Source: Terebella lapidaria
Lineage: Eukaryota; Annelida; Polychaeta; Terebellida; Terebellidae
Assembly: GCA_949152475.1 (NCBI GenBank)
Contig: OX424568.1
Span: forward strand, 8,531,667 to 8,595,666
Direction: 5' to 3'
DNA length: 64,000 nt
Shown: positions 1 to 11,857 of the stretch, in pieces
Numbering within the stretch: position 1 is the first letter of the stretch
How the letters are laid out: every line of letters begins with the position of its first letter
The notes under the pieces: generated by a model
The model's database searches: none
What the model was told of the DNA's origin: nothing
Seen by the model: the letters and a program-made list of their open reading frames with translations, nothing else
Made by a program: the position numbers and the translations under genes

Positions 1-1
1 A

Positions 2-2877
2 CTCGTGACGGAGTTACATTTTGATAATTTTGCATTTGATTTCATTGGTGTAAGTGAGGTATTTCGTTGCGAGCATGATCCACGTTTGTCCTTGCCTGGT
101 TTTCATCCATTTATCCATAAAAGCCGTGCAGAAGGAACTCGTGGTGGGGTCGGGCTTTTTGTTAGTGATGCAATTCAATTTACACTTGGAGAAGATTTGA
201 GCATATTTATTCCACATGTAGTCGAATTCGTGTTTATTGAAGTTCGGGGTAAACATAAACCCACTATTGTCGGTGTCTTATGCAGACCGAACACAGCGCC
301 GAAGGCAGATTTTGATAGGTTCACTTCATCAGTAATGCATATAATGGAGACAATAAATACAGAACACAAATATGGAGTCCTAATGGGTGACATGAATATT
401 GACCTTCTCAAGTATAAAATACACGCGAAAACAAATAATTACTTAGAAAACATTTTTTCGCAAGGCTTTCTCCCTGTTATTCTTAAACCGACCAGGATCG
501 GCAAATCATGTGCCACGCTCCTGGATCACATATATACCAATAACCTTTCGCATATTTCTCCAGGTATTATCATAACGGACATAGCCGACCATTTTGCTAC
601 TTATTTACTCAGTGAAAATAAAACTCACGAGAAGATGAATTTATCCTCGTCCCCGCGATTTTTTTCTGAGTCAAATACTCTTAAATTCAAGGAGTATCTG
701 AGGGGATCTGATTTCTCTGATATAATATGGACACTAAACCCGAATGATGCATATAACAATCTTCTGAATATATACAAAACTGCGTTTGAGCGTGCTTTCC
801 CTGTTAAAGCAATTAAAACAAACAAAAGATTTATAAGACGTGAACCCTGGGTGACATCTGGTTTCCTCACCTCAATACGCAAAAACGCGAAGTTATTTGA
901 ACTGAAACTATCAAAACCCACTGATACGAATATACAAAAGTACAAAATGTATTTGAACATTCTTAACAAATTGAAGCGAGAACTAAAATCACAATTTTAT
1001 ACCAATATTGTTCAAGAAAACAAGTATAATATGAAAAAAACCTGGGCCATCATCAATGATGCCATGGGTAAAATCACAAAGGAAGCTAAATTTCCCGATT
1101 CGTTTATAATTGATGATAAACCAGAAAATGATAAATTAAAAATTGCGGATGGTTTCAACAAATATTTTTCACAAATAGGTTTGATCACCGGAGATAATAT
1201 ACCAGTTTCGCCGCAAAAATTTACGAATTACTTGAGTGATCAAATACAACATTGTGTGTTTATGGAGCCTGTCTCGGAGGGAAATGTTTTATTAACCACA
1301 CTAGGTTTAAAAAATAAGACAAGCTGTGGATATGATGAAATTTCCACCAAGCTTTTGAAAGACACCATTTTGGATATAGTTGTCCCTATCACACATATAA
1401 TAAATTCTTCATTTGTTACGGGCATTGTTCCTGATCAGCTGAAAATTGCTAAAGTCATTCCCATTTATAAGGCGTCCCAAAAAAATTCATTGACTAACTA
1501 TCGTCCAATAAGTCTTTTGCCAGCTTTTTCTAAACTCTTAGAGAAGATAATGTTTAATAAATGTGTCAATTTTTTGGATAAGTATGAAATATTATACAAA
1601 CACCAGTATGGTTTCCGGCTAAACATTCTACAGTTCACCCAATAATTCATTATATTAATGATTGTGCTTCAGTAAATAATTCGTCTGAATCTAAATTTAC
1701 ATTAGCTGTATTTTGTGATCTCTCCAAAGCTTTTGATGTTATCAACCATGAAATTTTACTGCATAAACTAAACCATCTTGGATTAAGGGGAGTAGTGAAT
1801 GATTGGTTAAGAAATTATTTAACAAATAGAGTACAATATGTAGACTTTGAAAATGTTCGATCTTCTATGCGAAATATAGCCTGTGATGTTCCCCAAGGTT
1901 CCATTTTAGGACCGCTTTTGTATTTATTATACGTCAATGATATTCACAAGGCCTGTTCGGCAAGCATTCTTTCATTTGCGGATGACACCACTCTGTACTT
2001 GTGTAATTCTAATATTTCAATTTTATATGATGAAGCAAATCTTGAGGTCAATCAGCTATATCACTGGTTCTGTGCCAACAAATTGTCACTGAATGCTAAA
2101 AAAACTAAATATATTATAATTAAATCGCCAAATAAGAAACTCAAAACAGATAAGTCTCTGAGAATATCCGGTACTCCACTAACCAGAATTGGTAATGATT
2201 GTCCAGAAAAGGCAACGAAATTTCTCGGTATTTTCATTGATGACTCACTAAGTTGGAGGCAACATATAGAACATGTGAACAACAAAATTTCTCGAGCTTT
2301 TTTTGGCATCAAACAAGTTAAGCGTCTTCTACCACGCAATACTCTGCGTATGCTATATTTTGCTTTAATCCAGCCTCACCTTTCTTATGGCATCTTAACC
2401 TGGGGCAATTCCTCAAAATCATTACTAAATAAAACTTTGACACTTCAGAAACGGGCAATGCGCATTATACAAAACAAATCGTACAACAGCCATACTGATC
2501 CGCTATTCAAATCCGCTGATATACTGAAATTATCTTATTTATACACTAGTCAAGTTTTATTATTTATGTACGATTTTTGCCATAACCATTTGCCAGCATC
2601 GTTCAACGATATGTTCAAATTCAATTATCAGACAAATGTGAGGTATCAAACCCGTCAATCAAATTTAGTCAATGTCCCGCGCTCCTATTCAAATTTCTCA
2701 ACCAAAATGCCTTTGTACAACTTTCCTAGTATTTGCAACCAATTTCATAACAACGTGGGTCATGCTCACTCCCGTAGTGTGCTGAGAAAGCAACTGAAAA
2801 CTATGTTCACTTCTGCTTATTCAACCAGCACTATATGTCACAACCCGATGTGTCATGATTGTAATGACCAATGTTGA
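2..2877 (+). pseudogene. LINE-A ORF2: endonuclease plus reverse transcriptase, one frameshift
   Basis: Encodes the enzyme that nicks target DNA and reverse-transcribes the element's RNA. The first open part (to 1645) has endonuclease motifs GVSE, GDMNID and LLDHIYTN, then a linker and the RT start (CGYDEIS, YRPISLLP). The second part carries VFCDLSKAFD, PQGSILGPLLY, the catalytic FADD (1975-1986) and KFLGIFIDD, and ends in a Cys-rich tail (MCHDCNDQC). The two parts are in different frames: after HQYGFR near 1620 the expected continuation KHSTVHPIIHYINDC is one base out of register, so one small indel separates them. No other interruption is seen. The N-terminal endonuclease start lies before position 1. 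Confidence 0.88.
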
Positions 2878-3319
2878 TATTTCTATGCAATACTGATTCT
2901 TGATTCATAAAGTGCATACATGTATTTTTTACTGCGTCAAATTTTGGACATATCTATCTTTCATACATCTGTTCAGCTTCTATATTTGAATGTACGTATT
3001 CATTGTAATCTAGAACAAGCGCCGGCTGTGTGTGGTGTAGGGATAACTCATGAACACTCAGATATCACGCTCATACATTTGTAATGATTATTATTATTTT
3101 AGACTTAAGTAACGTTTTTTATGTTTAGTGTTGAGCTTTGATACCGTCGTGTTTTTTTGTTGGTTTTATATTTTTCGGGGTGTTTTTTTTTTCTTCTTGT
3201 CATTTTTTTTTTTCACGGGCCATAGGGAAGACAGCTGTAAGCTACTTTGGTCCGTCAATTTCAATATATATATGTATATGTATGTTACTCACTAATTTGA
3301 AATGCTATAGAAATTGAGG

Positions 3320-3346
3320 AATAAAAATCTATCTATCTGTCTATCA
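3320..3346 (+). repeat. (ATCT)n 3' tail of LINE-A
   Basis: A short tetranucleotide tract, ATCT repeats with one GTCT variant, follows the LINE-A AATAAA signal. It marks the 3' end of the element. Confidence 0.75.
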
Positions 3347-4081
3347 ACAATACTAGATTTGTAGCAATCTTTGACATAGAATGCAACAACTCCGCCGGAT
3401 TTTCCGGATCAAGAACACACATGCAATACCTAACTTTGCAAATTATGTTTGTCAGGTATAAGCCATGTTCCTGAAATTATATTATATTAAATGTGACAGC
3501 CAGTCCTCTTATGTAAGACAAAATGTCATCAAAATGCGCCGACAGTTCAAGTGAGTTAATTCCAAATTTTGTGTACATTTTGATCCCAGAGTATTGAACT
3601 CGTCCTCTAGATAATAGTTACAATGTGTATTTATATTATCGTTGTAAAAATTTTCATCTGGATTGATATCTGCATCAAAATTAAATATGTTTGTTTCCAA
3701 ATCGTTAGTTGTATGGAAATTCAAATTGTTACACACCCTGTATACACGATACATTTCTTCAGTCAGTCCTGATAACAATACGTCAAGTTCGAGATCATCA
3801 ATACTGTTGAATGGTAAATTTGTTGACAAACAACTACAACATGCAAAATTTTTACAGTAATATCCAACTGAACACCCAATGTGGTAACTATTTTTGCAAA
3901 TAGAACAAGTATTTACAGGTAAGGTTGATTGAATGATTTTTCTACATTCAGCACATTTCATTATTTGAAGATGTGAAAGTTGGTTGGGAGATTTAATCTC
4001 CTGTACCTCATCATCTAATGTGCGAATGAACACACGACCATTTTTAGTCCAAGTGTTCATAATTTTCTTGTTTAAGCGTAG
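3347..4081 (-). mobile_element. LINE-B, middle part (ORF1 end, zinc finger, endonuclease start)
   Basis: Minus-strand LINE fragment. From 4081 downward it reads NTWTKNGRVFIRT, a PHD-like Cys/His cluster, an acidic linker, then LTHLNC, the usual first motif of a LINE endonuclease domain. Past 3509 the frame is broken, but GKSGGVVAFYVKD is still recognisable near 3347-3400 and matches the RGGVGLFVSD segment of LINE-A's endonuclease. The element stops at LINE-A's tail; its RT would lie beyond the left window edge. Its upstream half is at 7139-7790, across the inserted element 4082-7138. Confidence 0.8.
3509..4081 (-). pseudogene. LINE-B ORF segment with PHD-like zinc finger
   Basis: About 190 codons. 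The cluster CAEC ... CSIC-x4-H-x2-C ... CCSC follows the Cys4-His-Cys3 order of a PHD finger, found in the ORF1/ORF2 junction region of many invertebrate LINEs. Downstream the protein is acidic and Asn-rich and ends at LTHLNCR, the first strand of the endonuclease fold. The segment is in frame with the ORF1 piece at 7139 once the inserted element and one copy of its 3-bp duplication are removed. Confidence 0.75.
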
Positions 4082-7000
4082 TAGTCTACCAAAATTAGGT
4101 CAAAAAAGCCCATAAGGTAGACATTTGGGTGTCAAAGCTGAATTTTTGCACAGGGACTCTGGAGACCATATAGATTACCCACAAAAAAGTCCCCATCAAT
4201 CCCATGGGGGGTTTTCCCAAAAATCCAAGATGGCCGCCATTTATACACGAAATAGCTTAAAATTGACCTAGCGAGTTATCTACTACACCTACGTTGGTGA
4301 TTTTAGTGTCTACCCCCATGTTTTCTGTCCCAAGGAATCTGATGGTGATATTGCTGAGTCTTTGTGACTGTTGGTTGTTTCAAAATCCAATATGGCTGCC
4401 ACGAAAACTCGGGAAATTCGTAAAATCACGTTTCCATCTATATTTCAGCTGCTATGGCGAATAGAGGCAAAATTTTGGTGTCTACTCCCACGTTTTCTGA
4501 CCTAAGGAATCCAATGGTGATAATGCTGGGTCTGTGTGACTGTTGGTTGTTTCAAAATCCAAAATGGCTGTCAAAAAAACCCGGAAAAATCGTAATATCA
4601 CGTTTCCATCTATATTTCAGCTGCAGTGGCAAATAGAAGCAAAATTTGGGTGTTCACTCCCACGTTTTCTGACCTAAGGAATCCAATGGTGATAATACTG
4701 GGTCTGTGTGGCTGTTGGTTGTTTCAAAATCCAGAATGGCTGCCACAAAAACCCGGAAAATTCGTAATATCACGTTTCCATCTATATTTCAGCTGCTGTG
4801 GCAAATAGAGGCAAAATTTGGGTGTCTACTCCCACGTTTTCTGACTTAAGGAATCCAATGGTGATAATGCTGGGTCTGTGACTGTTGATTGCTTCGAAAT
4901 TCAAAATGGCTGTCATCAATAACGGTGAAATTCGCCTCAGAATTCAATATGGCTATCATCAAAACCTGTGAAATTCGCAAAAGTAAATTTCGTTTATGTA
5001 AGCTTCTCTGGAAGATCGAAACAAGATTTTGGTGTTCACCTCCATGTTTTCTGACCCATGGAGTCCAACTGTAATGTTGGAATGGTGATAATAGTCTCTG
5101 GGATGCGTTGTAGTATCAAGTTCCAGTGCAATCGAAACCTCAAAACCAGGTTTCTAGCTAAATGAGCACAAATAGATATATCAACAAACATATAAATTCA
5201 TATCCGAAGACCACAGACACAATTCATCAAATAAAAATACATGTAAGTGGTAGAATCCAGATGATACTATCAGTTACAAAGTCGTAGCCAGCTAAATATC
5301 ACATATATATACACAAGCAATTGAGTGTGAGATCAGGTGCTCCGGAATAGTGAGCATCTCCTGCCCCGCATGTGGCATTTGCTCTGATATCCACACTTGT
5401 AAATTTAGATGCAAATATATCCACGAAATCACAACGATCGGGAAATATATACCATCATACATGTACATGTATGTGAGAGGTTTTAACTAACCTTCAACCA
5501 TGCCTACCATAAAACTTTTAAAAATCTAAACATTATACAATCATATTTGAGCAGTTTGGAAGTCGAAACCTGTGCGCCGGCTATGAGTTCCTGGTGAGAT
5601 GTATGCACTATCTGGCAAAGCTGGAAAACTCGACACACATGTTTAGACGCCGTAGGCTGGGGAATTTGTGATATTACTGCTCAAGACAGGAATATTGATA
5701 AGAGGAAACCCAGATTTGTCACGTTAGTCATACCTACTTGTACACACTTTATATTTGTGCTCAATTTGAAGGGATCTCAGCAGAGCCACTTGTTTATGGT
5801 TTCATTGTGGGTGAGAGTTGTGGATGTGGATGAGCTGAGATCCAGTGTGGAGGAGTTCTTGTTATGCAATGATTTGTAAGTAAACATGCTCCTTCAAGAT
5901 TTTTGACATGTTTTGCCTCTCGTGAATTAGCATCAACCTCTTTCCGGCCACAGCAACTGTATAATCTACTTTTCCTGTTTGTGAATATGACAAGGGATCA
6001 TCACAACTCTTTGCTGTGCTGAGCAGGCACCATTCACGCAACTGTGGCTGTCATTCGAAACGAAGCCTTTTTGTAAATAAAAAAAAACATTGCATCGTGA
6101 CAGGCAATTATTCATCAAAATTGTAGACTTATTCCAAACTACTAACGAACAGACGATTGCTACTCTCAGTTTACAGAGATAATGTGGCATTTTTAACTTG
6201 TTAGTTGAATATGGGTCCACTGGTGCTATTATTTCTGTCACTGGGTAAAACCAAAATATGAACACCAACATCTTTTATCTGCCACAGAAGCTGATATATA
6301 GTCGAAACAGGGTTTTTCACAGATTTTGATCCCAGCCACATTTATTTCTGTGGCAACGAACAGTTACAGAGACACGGCATTATCACCACCGTATTCCTTG
6401 GGTCAGAAAATATGGGGGTAGACACCAAAATGTTGCTTCAATCTGCCATAGAAGCTGGAATATAGCTATATTCCCCGGGGTTTTGTTGTGGCCATTTTGG
6501 ATTTTGAAACAAACAACAGTCATATAGACTCAGCATTATCACCATTGGATTCCTTAGGTCAGAAAACGTGGGAGTAGACACCAAAATTTTGCTTATATCT
6601 GCCATAGCAGCTGAATATAGCTGCGAACGTAATATTACGAATTTTCCGAGATTTTGTGGCAGCCATCTTGGATATTGAAACAACCAACAGTCACACAGAC
6701 CCAGCATTATCACCATTGGATTCCTTAGGGCAGAAAACGTGGGAGTAGACACCAAAATTTTGCCTCTATTCGCCATAGCAGCTGAAATATAGATGGAAAC
6801 GTGATTTTACGAATTTCCCGAGTTTTCGTGGCAGCCATATTGGATTTTGAAACAACCAACAGTCACAAAGACTCGGCGATATCACCATCAGATTCCTTGG
6901 GACAGAAAACATGGGGGTAGATACTAAAATCACCAACGTAGGTGTAGTAGATAACTCGCTAGGTCAATTTTAAGCTATTTCGCGTATAAATGGCGGCCAT

Positions 7001-7138
7001 CTTGGATTTTTGGGAAAACCCCCCATGGGATTGATGGGGACTTTTTTGTGGGTTGTCTATATGGTCTCCAGAGTCCCTGTGCAAAAATTCAGCTTTGACA
7101 CCCGAATGACTACCCCAAACCCTACATACAGTAGACTA
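4082..7138. mobile_element. Long-inverted-repeat (foldback) DNA element inserted in LINE-B
   Basis: About 3.06 kb. Both ends begin TAGTCTAC in inverted orientation and are flanked by TAG (4079-4081 and 7139-7141), a 3-bp target duplication. The arms (about 4082-5070 and 6290-7138) consist of a conserved terminal 200 bp followed by diverged tandem copies of a roughly 170-bp unit. Between the arms, 5080-6280 is single-copy-looking sequence without a convincing gene. No transposase is visible, so the element is non-autonomous. Short open frames starting MANRGKIL or MANRSKIW are the tandem unit read in one frame, not genes. A 3-bp duplication would fit PIF/Harbinger or CMC groups; the superfamily is unresolved. 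Confidence 0.85.
4390..4880 (+). repeat. Tandem ~170-bp units in left arm of the foldback element
   Basis: At least three units share the phrases CCCACGTTTTCTGACCTAAG, GGTCTGTGTGACTGTTGG and CATCTATATTTCAGCTGC. The same units recur inverted at about 6400-6850. Confidence 0.85.
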
Positions 7139-7790
7139 TAGTTCCCGTGTTTTCTGGAAGATCAGGCCATTGAGACTGGAAAGATGATCATTCACGAATA
7201 TGTTGTCGTAGCCAAACCTTGGGGCGCGTGTTTTCAGTAATTTTTCGGCAGACATCACATCCTGTTTTGCCGCAGAGTTTGTAAAGCGGACGATGATAGA
7301 TGCCACATTGTCTTTCCCGCTGGTTGGAAGTTCATGGGCTGCAGCTACATCTGCCTCCGTGACTGGAACCTCCATGACCTGATTAATAAAGTTAGCAATC
7401 TGCTTTCTAGTATTGTTGAATTTCAACATTTCACTTGGTCTTGGCCTTGAGTATTTGCTGGGCTGCGACTGGATGTCAGGCACACCTTCCGGCTGTGTCC
7501 CTCTACCTGTGTGTCAGCGCTGTCTTGGTTGTTAGTCATGGTGCTAATGTCACAAACTACTTCAGCGAAGCTACGTGGCATTTTCTTCAGTGGTAGTCCT
7601 TTAATTATGATGTTGTTTTTGCGAGAATATTGTTCGAGATTGTTCACTTTTTCTTTTAGTTCTTCTATTCTCTTGTCTTTTGTGGTGACAGTTTGTTCAA
7701 GAAGTTCCACTTTTTTTCAGTAACCTGTCAATTATTTCCGCCTTTTGTTCATTGGATTTGTTCATTGAATCAAAGGAATTACACAGGAAT
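7139..7790 (-). pseudogene. LINE-B ORF1 (coiled coil plus RNA-binding-like domain), decayed
   Basis: Reads downward from about 7780: a charged helix (KDKRIEELKEKVNNLEQYSR), then NNIIIKGLP, the entry into the RRM-like domain of L1-type ORF1 proteins, and a C-terminal half with AAHELP, ASIIVRF and IFVNDHLSSLN. These are hallmark phrases of invertebrate LINE ORF1 RNA-binding chaperones. There are two frame breaks, near 7705 and near 7480. The last codons QKTREL run up to 7139, where the 3-kb element is inserted. Confidence 0.8.
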
Positions 7791-7809
7791 GACAGAGAAG
7801 TTTACTTTA

Positions 7810-7974
7810 GGGATTGAGCCTGCTTTCGAGGGCATTGCAGTCCTACAAACAATCGAGGGGAAAATGACAACGTCAATAGCCCGACGGAGCGAAGCGACGG
7901 AGGGCTTTTGACATAGTCATTTTACCCGAGATTGTTTGTAGGGCTGCAATGCCCGAGAACGCAGGATTAATCCC
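7810..7974. mobile_element. 165-bp palindromic MITE with TA duplication
   Basis: The outer arms, GGGATTGAGCCTGCTTTCGA and its approximate reverse complement, extend about 60 bp and include the phrase CCTACAAACAATC. The centre holds a GACGGAGCGAAGCGACGGAG motif. TA at 7808-7809 and 7975-7976 fits a Tc1/mariner-type target site. It has no coding capacity. Confidence 0.75.
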
Positions 7975-7976
7975 TA

Positions 7977-8224
7977 TTATAACATAAACCACTCCTTCTT
8001 GATTTTATGCCTGACAAAACAAAGAGAAGAAGAAAATACAACCGATTTTGGGCAGAAATACCCATAGAAGAACCAAAAAATCGTTGAATTCTCCGCTACG
8101 ATCAGCATGACCGCCCCAGAGCCGGACCGCTGGCCAGAAAACGTAATAACGTAGAATTATTGATCGACCGTCAAGATGCAGCTGTTCCATTTGACTCCCC
8201 CTGCTGCCTGGCAATGCAGCATTG
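7977..8224. other. Unassigned spacer
   Basis: Between the MITE and the LINE-C tail. A plus-strand stretch from about 8004 reads basic protein-like sequence (DKTKRRRKYNRFWAEI) but has a stop after about 30 codons. Nothing is recognisable. Confidence 0.5.

Positions 8225-8255
<31 letters not shown>
8225..8255. repeat. (TAAG)n microsatellite, LINE-C 3' tail
   Basis: Seven to eight uninterrupted TAAG units exactly at the 3' end of LINE-C read on the minus strand, as expected for a microsatellite-type LINE tail. Confidence 0.85.
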
Positions 8256-9153
8256 GTTTATTTTCTTCAAAAGGCAAAGATTACACAAAAGAGATTTAAA
8301 TTGTAACGAAAAAGCGCCATTTGAAGCGGTATTATCCAAAAACCATAAGGGTTGTGCATCTATAAACAGAATGACATATATACAGTATTACAGTGAAAGG
8401 AAATATAGATGTGCATAATACCTTTGGGAAGGTGCAATATGCAAACTTATGTACAATAACTACTAAATTAAAATGAAACATATATAATTGGCTAAAAACG
8501 CTTAACTTACATATATAATAGTTTGTTAATACTTAATTACTTAATTAATACTTAAGCCTTACAATTATGATACAACTAAAACATGACACAGAATCGATGG
8601 AAACACAAACAAGACTAAATACACCCCATTCCATAATTGTGGATCAATCATCCACAATAACATAAACACAAATTGAAAAAAAAGCACAGAAAAAAAAGAC
8701 AATTACTTAACTACACATAAACGATTGAAATTAACAAAACAAGTGGGACACACTCAATAGAGTCACTCTCACACATACACACTTCCCAGGGGGGAAAAAT
8801 AGAGAACAAGAACAAAAGCAAAACCCATTACACAAAGGATAAACTAATCCCCCCCCCCCACACACACACACACCTACACACAGACCACCTACACACACAC
8901 ACAACACACACCTACACCCCATACCCTACAACCACTCCAACACACTCCCACCCACCCCCACGGAACACGCACAATGGACAAGCGCACAATTCACACACAC
9001 ATAAACGCATCATATATACCATGGCAATAGCTAAAAGAAAACACTATGCACACAGGAGCATGAGAAGCAATTAAATATTGTTATCATAATTCAAATCCGA
9101 TAAATTAATAGTGAATTTTATTTAATTTCATAAAAGTTATAGTATATTATCAA

Positions 9154-10002
9154 TCATTGAATATCGTATGTTTCAAGCAAGCTGAACTTGACTTTTCTAG
9201 CAAAAGATTTACGCTTTGTTATTGATTGAGTCATGCTTGGCAAAGCAGACCATATCCGAGGACCTGTATGAATTATGCCATGCGAAGCGATTTTGGTACG
9301 GGGGAAAAGATGGTGTATATTTTGTCGTGTATTATGGCCATGCACGTGGTGGGTGCTGACAAACATAGAACTCACTCCGGCAGGCAGTGAATTATTAGAG
9401 AATGCATGCATAAATTTAGCAACTTCAAGTGTATATAAATCATTTAATCTTAATATACCGAGACTTTTGAACAAGGGCTCAGTATGGGCGTTATAATGGG
9501 CGCAACAAATCATACGAATTGCCTTTTTTTTTGCAGAATTTCAGTTTTCTTTAAATAGGTTTTGGTAGCGGCTCCCCAGCATGTTATTCCGTAACTAAGA
9601 TGCGACTGCACTAATGAGAAATATATTGCACATAAAGCACTACGAGGAAGTATGTGTTTTGAAATTTTCAAAGAGTACAATGCACTCGATATCTTTGCAT
9701 TTACTCGATCGATATGTGCACTCCAGTTTAACCTATCGTCAATATATAATCCTAGAAATTTAATAGCAGATTTTTGCTCGATTGACACACCATTTAATGT
9801 AGATGTTAAAATTGAGCGAGGTAGTTTGAGACAAATTGTGGGATATATACATATAGTTCGTTTTTGACACATTAAGAGACAGTTTGTTTGCAGCAAACCA
9901 GTCATTAACACAGGATAAATCTTCATTTAGTGCTTCAAAAATACTATTCGGGTTGAAAGACGACGTATATATCGTAGTGATTGAGGGATCGCCTTTCATC
10001 AT
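9154..10002 (-). pseudogene. LINE-C reverse transcriptase C-terminal half, frameshifted
   Basis: Downward from 10,002: the post-catalytic segment with VNDWFAANKLSLNVSKTNYM, then IKFLGLYIDDRLNWSAHI, LSYGITCWG, and the terminal thumb region with NAHTEPLFKSLGIL and HNTRQNIHHL. LINE-A has the parallel phrases NSHTDPLFKSADIL and KFLGIFIDD. At least two frameshifts (near 9850 and 9515) separate the three open pieces. Endonuclease and catalytic RT core are missing. Confidence 0.85.
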
Positions 10003-10010
10003 GTGGATAT

Positions 10011-10476
10011 TTACAGTCGAAATTCAGCAAAAATACGAGCTGTCATGCGGTTCTGTATGTACACCAAGAGGAAATAGAGTGTATGGATATGTTCAAAGTG
10101 TTTTAGTTCCACTGGAAATCGGAGGGATCATGTATATTTTGCGTGACATTTGTTGCATGCGTGTGCACACCGTTCCGCGGCATTTGGAAAGATATCGGGT
10201 CCGCGCCAACACTGGCCGATGGCGATGGCCGGTATGATGCTCGAACTTCGAAGACGGCTAAAAAGTTTTAAAAACTGGGCTTCTACAGATGATAAACACA
10301 TATGAGGTTAGTATTCTTGAGAAGACATTATGTAGATTTTATTCTTCGATCAGTGTATGTATGAAACAGAGATTATTTTGTTCGTACTGGCGCCGCAAAT
10401 TATATACATTTCCGCATGCATGTCGAATCGTACACCTACGTCGCCATGATATTTATGGATCGATTTTCTCTTTCTA
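10011..10476. other. No recognisable gene
   Basis: Unique-looking AT-rich DNA; short open frames on both strands lack recognisable domains. Confidence 0.5.
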
Positions 10477-11760
10477 GGTCAGCGCGCGGATCTCCAGGCG
10501 GATCTGCTTGCAACATGGACCCGAGCTACGACTTCCTCGTCGTCTTGGGAGTCCCAACAATTGTTGTTGTAGACATCTACGGCACATCCAAGTAATCCTG
10601 TCTCAGGAAGTCCAGTTATAAATCTTCATCCGCAATTCAGACATTTCAGGACAAGATCATCAGCGCTGGCAGCATGACAAGTGATGAGCCTGCTTGCTCC
10701 ATACCTTGACTTGGCCCGTTGACAATCGGCACGGGAATCACCAATGTTTTGTGACAGTACGGACTCCTTGCAAATATATAACACAAGGTTAAAAACACAT
10801 GTCTAGCCAAAATCTCAGGATGGAAAAGTACATATAGTGACCGTTGTGTCATGTGTGTCACAGTGATTTTGCTTACTTGTTCACTGCAAAACTGTATAAA
10901 ACCCTTAATTTTTTAAAATAAATTATATTTTTATTGATTCTCAATCATTCTGCCCAGTCTATACTATATAGATCTACTTACATTGAAAATATATTTGAAA
11001 TATTCTGTTTTCAGTATGGTTTACAAAATATTCTGGATTTAGGAGGGAGGTAAACGGAACGGCGTAAACAAATCCAGGAGGGCTTTCGATGGGATCGAAA
11101 AGCCCTAGGGCTTTCGATCAAATCGAATGCCCGGTTGAATGTATATCAATGCTATAGCCTAGAATGCTTACAAGGCATTGGTTGTCTGACAAAGTCTATC
11201 CTCATCAAACTACTGTGTATAAGCAGAGATTGACCATGTATGTTATAATTCTCGTCAATGTCCAACTTGAATTGTTTAAGTTCTTCCATTGTACAGGTTG
11301 TAGAGTAGTAGATCACATACACACAAAAATCATGAAAGTCAAATGAGAACACATACCGCGTTGGAAAAATGAAACAAAGGCAGTGAGTTTTCTGTTGAAA
11401 CAGTGGCGTTTCTGTTTACATCATCACGATGCACTTCCGGGCTGTACTCCAGGGTCCCCAGCAGCGCGTGGTGTTTCCCGGGGAAAATCGGGATCGAGGC
11501 TGGAGAGATATCAGCGCGGGATCGTAGGCGAAATTCCCCATTTATCGTCCATTGCCACTGGCTACGAGCTCGAATTGTTCCATGGCTAAGGTGCAGCAAT
11601 GCACAATGTTGAGTAAACAGTAATCCATATGCACAGAACACACTCGTTACAAAAATCCAAATTAACATTCGCCGATGTTCAGTTAAAAGCAAAAAAATAT
11701 CTCGATCACTACACGAACACGGCCAGTACGCCATGATGCTAAACACCGACTGATCCATTA
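10477..11760 (-). CDS. Candidate host gene, unidentified (possible type II membrane protein)
   Basis: An open frame running down from 11,854 to a good donor (GCG|GTATGT, exon end 11,357) contains a hydrophobic anchor (RRMLIWIFVTSVFCAYGLLF) followed by a luminal-type sequence with an N-glycosylation site (NAT). A second possible exon is 10,766-10,705 (ESVLSQNIGDSRADCQ), with acceptor TTGCAAG and donor AG|GTATGG, phase-compatible with the first. A third from 10,597 downward (acceptor CTGAGACAG) is less convincing. The architecture would suit a Golgi enzyme, but no catalytic domain is visible and the exon joins are guesses. It may not be a gene. Confidence 0.25.
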
Positions 11761-11857
11761 TTAGCATCTCCATGATGCTAAACACCGATATCAAGACAAG
11801 CGCATGTGAATATGTGACATGTGAAGCAAAATGTGAAAAAAATAGCGCAAACATGAT

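Larger units (their letters stand above)
1..3346 (+). mobile_element. LINE-A, APE-type non-LTR retrotransposon (Jockey/CR1-like), 5' part outside window
   Basis: A non-LTR retrotransposon on the plus strand. The window opens inside its apurinic endonuclease domain, reverse transcriptase follows, and a roughly 450-bp 3' UTR ends with AATAAA and a short (ATCT)n tract at about 3320-3346. Microsatellite 3' tails are typical of CR1/Jockey-group LINEs. The end of this tail abuts the truncated end of LINE-B on the opposite strand, so LINE-A probably inserted into LINE-B. The reading frame is nearly open, so the copy is young. Clade assignment rests on domain order and motif style only. Confidence 0.9.
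8225..10010 (-). mobile_element. LINE-C, 5'-truncated non-LTR retrotransposon
   Basis: Minus-strand LINE of the same general group as LINE-A. It retains only the RT C-terminal half, then a roughly 900-bp 3' UTR (9153-8256, with CA-rich low-complexity DNA at 8850-8935) and a (CTTA)n tail at 8255-8225. The truncated 5' end lies near 10,010, just before the catalytic RT motif would begin. Confidence 0.85.

Noticed and set aside
4454-4808. Two similar 60-codon frames beginning MANRGKIL and MANRSKIW, and a 112-codon frame at 6438-6776
   Set aside because: They are the same frame of the tandem 170-bp unit inside the foldback element; stops are simply absent by chance in the repeat.
8731-8922. Cys/Val/Gly-rich minus-strand frame
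   Set aside because: Translation of a CA/C-rich low-complexity tract in the LINE-C 3' UTR.
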